DNA of 64,000 nt from Singulisphaera acidiphila DSM 18658. Its GTDB lineage: Bacteria > Planctomycetota > Planctomycetia > Isosphaerales > Isosphaeraceae. Position numbers and translations under genes: made by a program. Positions within the stretch are counted from its first letter, which is position 1; each line of letters opens with the position of its first letter. The DNA lies in contig NC_019892.1 in the NCBI RefSeq assembly GCF_000242455.2, forward strand, positions 4,836,001 through 4,900,000. Direction: 5' to 3'. The notes under the pieces were generated by a model, which was not told where the DNA came from, did no database searches, and saw only the letters and a list, made by a program, of their open reading frames with translations. Shown here piece by piece: positions 61,688 to 64,000 of this stretch.

Positions 61688-62141
61688 CCTCCCCGGTGAA
61701 TTGTGGCGGAATTTGACCCGCAAACCCATGGACATTGTCATCATGCCGTATTCTCTCGGTGGGTGTATGTTGCGTTTTAGCAACACGGCCGACCCGGACT
61801 GACGGTGTGTCATAAGTATTTAATACATAAGTTTTGCACTTGTAACGAATGATTTAGGAATTACAGAAGAGGCTGTCAACAAAGTGATAGAGAACGCCGG
61901 GAATCCGTTTTGTCGGCTGTACGAGGCCGTACAGGGGGCAGCCGTCACGTCTGTGTTGAGCGGCAATTCCGCTTGGTGCCGGTAGTTGCTTATCATGCGG
62001 ATTTGTATGATGGCGTTGCCTTTGGCCGAGGCCTGTCATCTCCGGGCAACCCCCCTCTTGGCCGACTAAGTCGCCTTTTTGCGATTGCCGATGCAGGCAA
62101 GCCGCGGAACGACGCAGAGACGTGAAGGAGTTCAACGCCCG
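61688..62141. other. AT-rich gap with a glycosyltransferase remnant
   Basis: This gap is AT-rich at 61810-61870, unlike the flanking genes, and then contains the GT4 scrap (61910-62125). A short frame (MDIVIMPYSLGG..., around 61729-61803) has no family match. Confidence 0.4.
61910..62125 (+). pseudogene. C-terminal remnant of a GT4 glycosyltransferase
   Basis: The frame encodes VERQFRLVPVVAYHADLYDGVAFGRG followed by a Gly/Pro-rich tail. It lines up with the end of the GT4 enzyme at 57223-58452 (VVEHFRLTAVVARYADLYDTVAFGPG and a similar tail). A neighbouring frame at 61930-61960 reads GAAVTSV, resembling GAAARARV just before that point, so a frameshift has occurred. The remaining 85 per cent of the gene is missing. 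A GT4 gene therefore once lay directly upstream of asnB and has been lost, or a tandem copy recombined away. Confidence 0.65.
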
Positions 62142-64000
62142 ATGTGTGGATTGGCCGGTATCCTCTCGACTTCATCCTCTTTGGACGCCGAAACTCTTGG
62201 GTCTCACGTCACCCGAATGGCTGACACGCTCTACCTGCGAGGTCCCGACGACCGTGGTGTCTGGACTGACGCGGAAGCGGGGATTGCCCTCGGGTTTCGG
62301 CGGCTGGCGATTCTGGACCTGACTCCCGAGGGGCATCAGCCGATGGCTTCCGCCTGCGGGCGGTACGTGGTCGCATTTAATGGTGAGATCTACAACTTTC
62401 TCACTCTGCGCAAGGAGCTGGAAGGGGGATCGGCGCCGCCGTTCCGTGGCCACTCCGATACGGAGGTCTTGCTGGCGGCCATCAGCCGGTGGGGCGTGCG
62501 TGCGGCCGTCGAGCGGTTTGTCGGGATGTTCGCCATCGCGCTCTGGGATCGGGTCGATCGCGTCCTCTACCTGGTGCGCGACCGGATCGGTGAGAAGCCG
62601 CTGTACTATGGATGGATGGGCGGGACGTTTCTCTTCGGTTCGGAGCTGAAGGCGCTTCGGGTTCACCCCGACTTCACGGGGGAAGTGGATCGGGAAGCGC
62701 TGGCGGCTTACGCCCAGCATAATTACGTCCCGGGGCCCCGTTCAATCTATAAAGGGATCTCCAAGCTCGATCCCGGGACGATTTTGACGATCAACCCGGC
62801 ACGTCCCGGGCAGGTCCTTGGCCCCGTCCCCTACTGGGAAGCGCGGCAGATGGCCGAGGCCGGGCTTGCCAACCCGTTCCAGGGGACTGATACCGAGGCG
62901 ATCGACCGGCTTGACGCATTGCTCCGCGAGACGATCGCGCAGCAGATGATCGCCGACGTTCCCCTGGGGGCCTTCCTCTCCGGCGGGATTGACTCGTCGA
63001 CGATCGTGGCCTTGATGCAGGCCCAGAGTAGCCGGCCGATCGAGACGTTCACCATCGGGTTCCACGACGAGGGCTATAACGAGGCCAACCACGCGGAGGC
63101 GGTCGCCAAGCACATCGGCACCCGCCACACCGCGCTCTACGTCACGCCGGCCGAGGCGATGGACGTGATCCCCAGCTTGCCCTCCTCCTACGACGAGCCC
63201 TTCGCCGATTCCTCGCAGGTGCCGACGTCGCTGGTCTCCCGGCTCGCCCGGCAATCGGTGACGGTGAGCCTCTCGGGCGATGGTGGCGACGAGCTCTTCT
63301 GCGGTTATGCCCGCTACTTGCAGTTGCCGGGGCTCTGGAACATGATCCGCAAGTTCCCGAGGCCGACCCGGAAGCTCCTCGCCGGCGCGATCTCCGCGGT
63401 CCCCGTCAAGGCCTGGGACAGCACGTCCCGGCTGCTCCGCCCCTTGGTGGCCGGGCGGAACCTGGGTCAGCATCTCAACGGGAGACGCGTTCATCTCTTT
63501 GCCGACCTGCTCGGCCGGTGCAATAGCCCCTACGATATTTATATCCAGATGCTGCGGTCTGCGGGACCGGGGAGCCCGGTGCTGGGGGCTGGCCCGCTCA
63601 GCACGCGGTTCGAGAACGGCTCGTCCTGGCAGGTCTCCGACACCATCCAGTCGGTGATGCTGCTCGATATGCTGATGTACCTGCCCGACGATATTATGGT
63701 TAAGGTCGACCGGGCCAGCATGGGGGTTAGCCTCGAGTCACGCGCGCCGCTGCTCGATCACCGGGTCGTCGAATTCGCCTTGAGTTTGCCCCGGTCGTTG
63801 AAGGTCCGTGACGGCCAGAGCAAGTGGCTGCTGCGGCAGGTCCTTTATCGGTATGTTCCCAAAGAGCTGATCGATCGTCCCAAGATGGGATTCGGGATCC
63901 CGATCGCAGCCTGGCTGCGGGGTCCGTTGCGGGACTGGGCCGAGGCGCTGCTGGACGAAGGCCGGTTGCGCTCCGAGGGATACTGGAACGCCAAACTGAT
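62142..64000 (+). CDS. asnB: Asparagine synthase (glutamine-hydrolysing), truncated by the window end
   Basis: At least 619 residues are visible and the gene continues beyond the window. The N-terminal glutamine amidotransferase domain (about 2-200) has the nucleophile Cys2 in MCGLAGI, RGPDDRGVW, FNGEIYNF and GHSDTEVLL. The synthetase domain starts at about 240 with PLGAFLSGGIDSSTIVALM (ATP PP-loop near 280-286), then FTIGFHDEGYNEANHAEAVAKHIGTRHT and SLSGDGGDELFCGYARY. LPDDIMVKVDRASMGVSLESRAPLLDHRVVEFALSLP follows. Within exopolysaccharide loci, AsnB-like enzymes may amidate a uronic or amino acid substituent instead of making asparagine; a cluster role is inferred. AAGGAG lies 11 bases before the ATG. 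A GT4 remnant lies just upstream. Confidence 0.93.
   Translation, partial: MCGLAGILSTSSSLDAETLGSHVTRMADTLYLRGPDDRGVWTDAEAGIALGFRRLAILDLTPEGHQPMASACGRYVVAFNGEIYNFLTLRKELEGGSAPPFRGHSDTEVLLAAISRWGVRAAVERFVGMFAIALWDRVDRVLYLVRDRIGEKPLYYGWMGGTFLFGSELKALRVHPDFTGEVDREALAAYAQHNYVPGPRSIYKGISKLDPGTILTINPARPGQVLGPVPYWEARQMAEAGLANPFQGTDTEAIDRLDALLRETIAQQMIADVPLGAFLSGGIDSSTIVALMQAQSSRPIETFTIGFHDEGYNEANHAEAVAKHIGTRHTALYVTPAEAMDVIPSLPSSYDEPFADSSQVPTSLVSRLARQSVTVSLSGDGGDELFCGYARYLQLPGLWNMIRKFPRPTRKLLAGAISAVPVKAWDSTSRLLRPLVAGRNLGQHLNGRRVHLFADLLGRCNSPYDIYIQMLRSAGPGSPVLGAGPLSTRFENGSSWQVSDTIQSVMLLDMLMYLPDDIMVKVDRASMGVSLESRAPLLDHRVVEFALSLPRSLKVRDGQSKWLLRQVLYRYVPKELIDRPKMGFGIPIAAWLRGPLRDWAEALLDEGRLRSEGYWNAKL

Noticed and set aside
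1..64000. CRISPR arrays, tRNA or rRNA genes, prophage, integrase or attachment sites
   Set aside because: None were seen. The only regular repeats are the 135-base tandem pair and the palindromic elements, which lack spacer-repeat structure.

Overview
The window looks like a chromosomal stretch of a high-GC planctomycete, most likely of the Isosphaeraceae type. The support is four DUF1559 proteins with type IV pilin-like N-termini, a DUF3179 protein, a sulfatase, a DUF1501 remnant, a BBP2-type porin and an ECF sigma factor fused to a membrane-anchored extracytoplasmic domain. No rRNA, tRNA, CRISPR array, prophage or intact mobile element was found. All assignments rest on reading the sequence and on family knowledge; no database search was run.

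Region 1 (1-11.4 kb) is a loose set of exported-protein genes: DUF3179, a small lipoprotein, four DUF1559 proteins, a beta-propeller phytase and a sulfatase, plus a decayed IS1182-like transposase. Region 2 (11.9-19.5 kb) carries a Pls/PosA-type single-module synthetase (adenylation, thiolation, then three membrane/left-handed beta-helix units), the architecture known from epsilon-poly-lysine synthetase. A BBP2 beta-barrel lipoprotein with a polyacidic stretch follows, then a thioredoxin-fold protein. Region 3 (19.7-21.5 kb) is a fluoride-resistance unit: a fluoride riboswitch, a long leader with a kinase-like remnant, crcB, and a tandem DUF190 gene overlapping it.

Region 4 (21.6-44 kb) mixes surface-sugar genes (two GT2 enzymes, a UDP-GlcNAc 2-epimerase, three SDR sugar epimerases, an O-antigen-ligase-like TPR protein, a methyltransferase and a large membrane protein) with others: WrbA, an AlkZ-like winged-helix protein, an HTH protein that may start at ATT, an M19 dipeptidase and the sigma-factor fusion.

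Region 5 (45-64 kb) is a co-directional exopolysaccharide locus of Wzx/Wzy type: a WbpM/CapD-like dehydratase, a Wzc-like chain-length regulator/BY-kinase, a WbpA-like UDP-sugar dehydrogenase, a MurJ/Wzx-family flippase, three GT4 enzymes, a Wzy-like polymerase, two methyltransferases, a GT2 and an asparagine synthase cut by the window edge. Dispersed GC-rich palindromic repeats mark the longer gaps, and a C-terminal scrap of a GT4 gene lies upstream of asnB. Together these genes predict a polysaccharide made from UDP-GlcNAc-derived amino or uronic sugars. No outer-membrane exporter (Wza/OPX) or initiating phosphoglycosyl transferase is visible, so the locus probably continues or is supplemented elsewhere.
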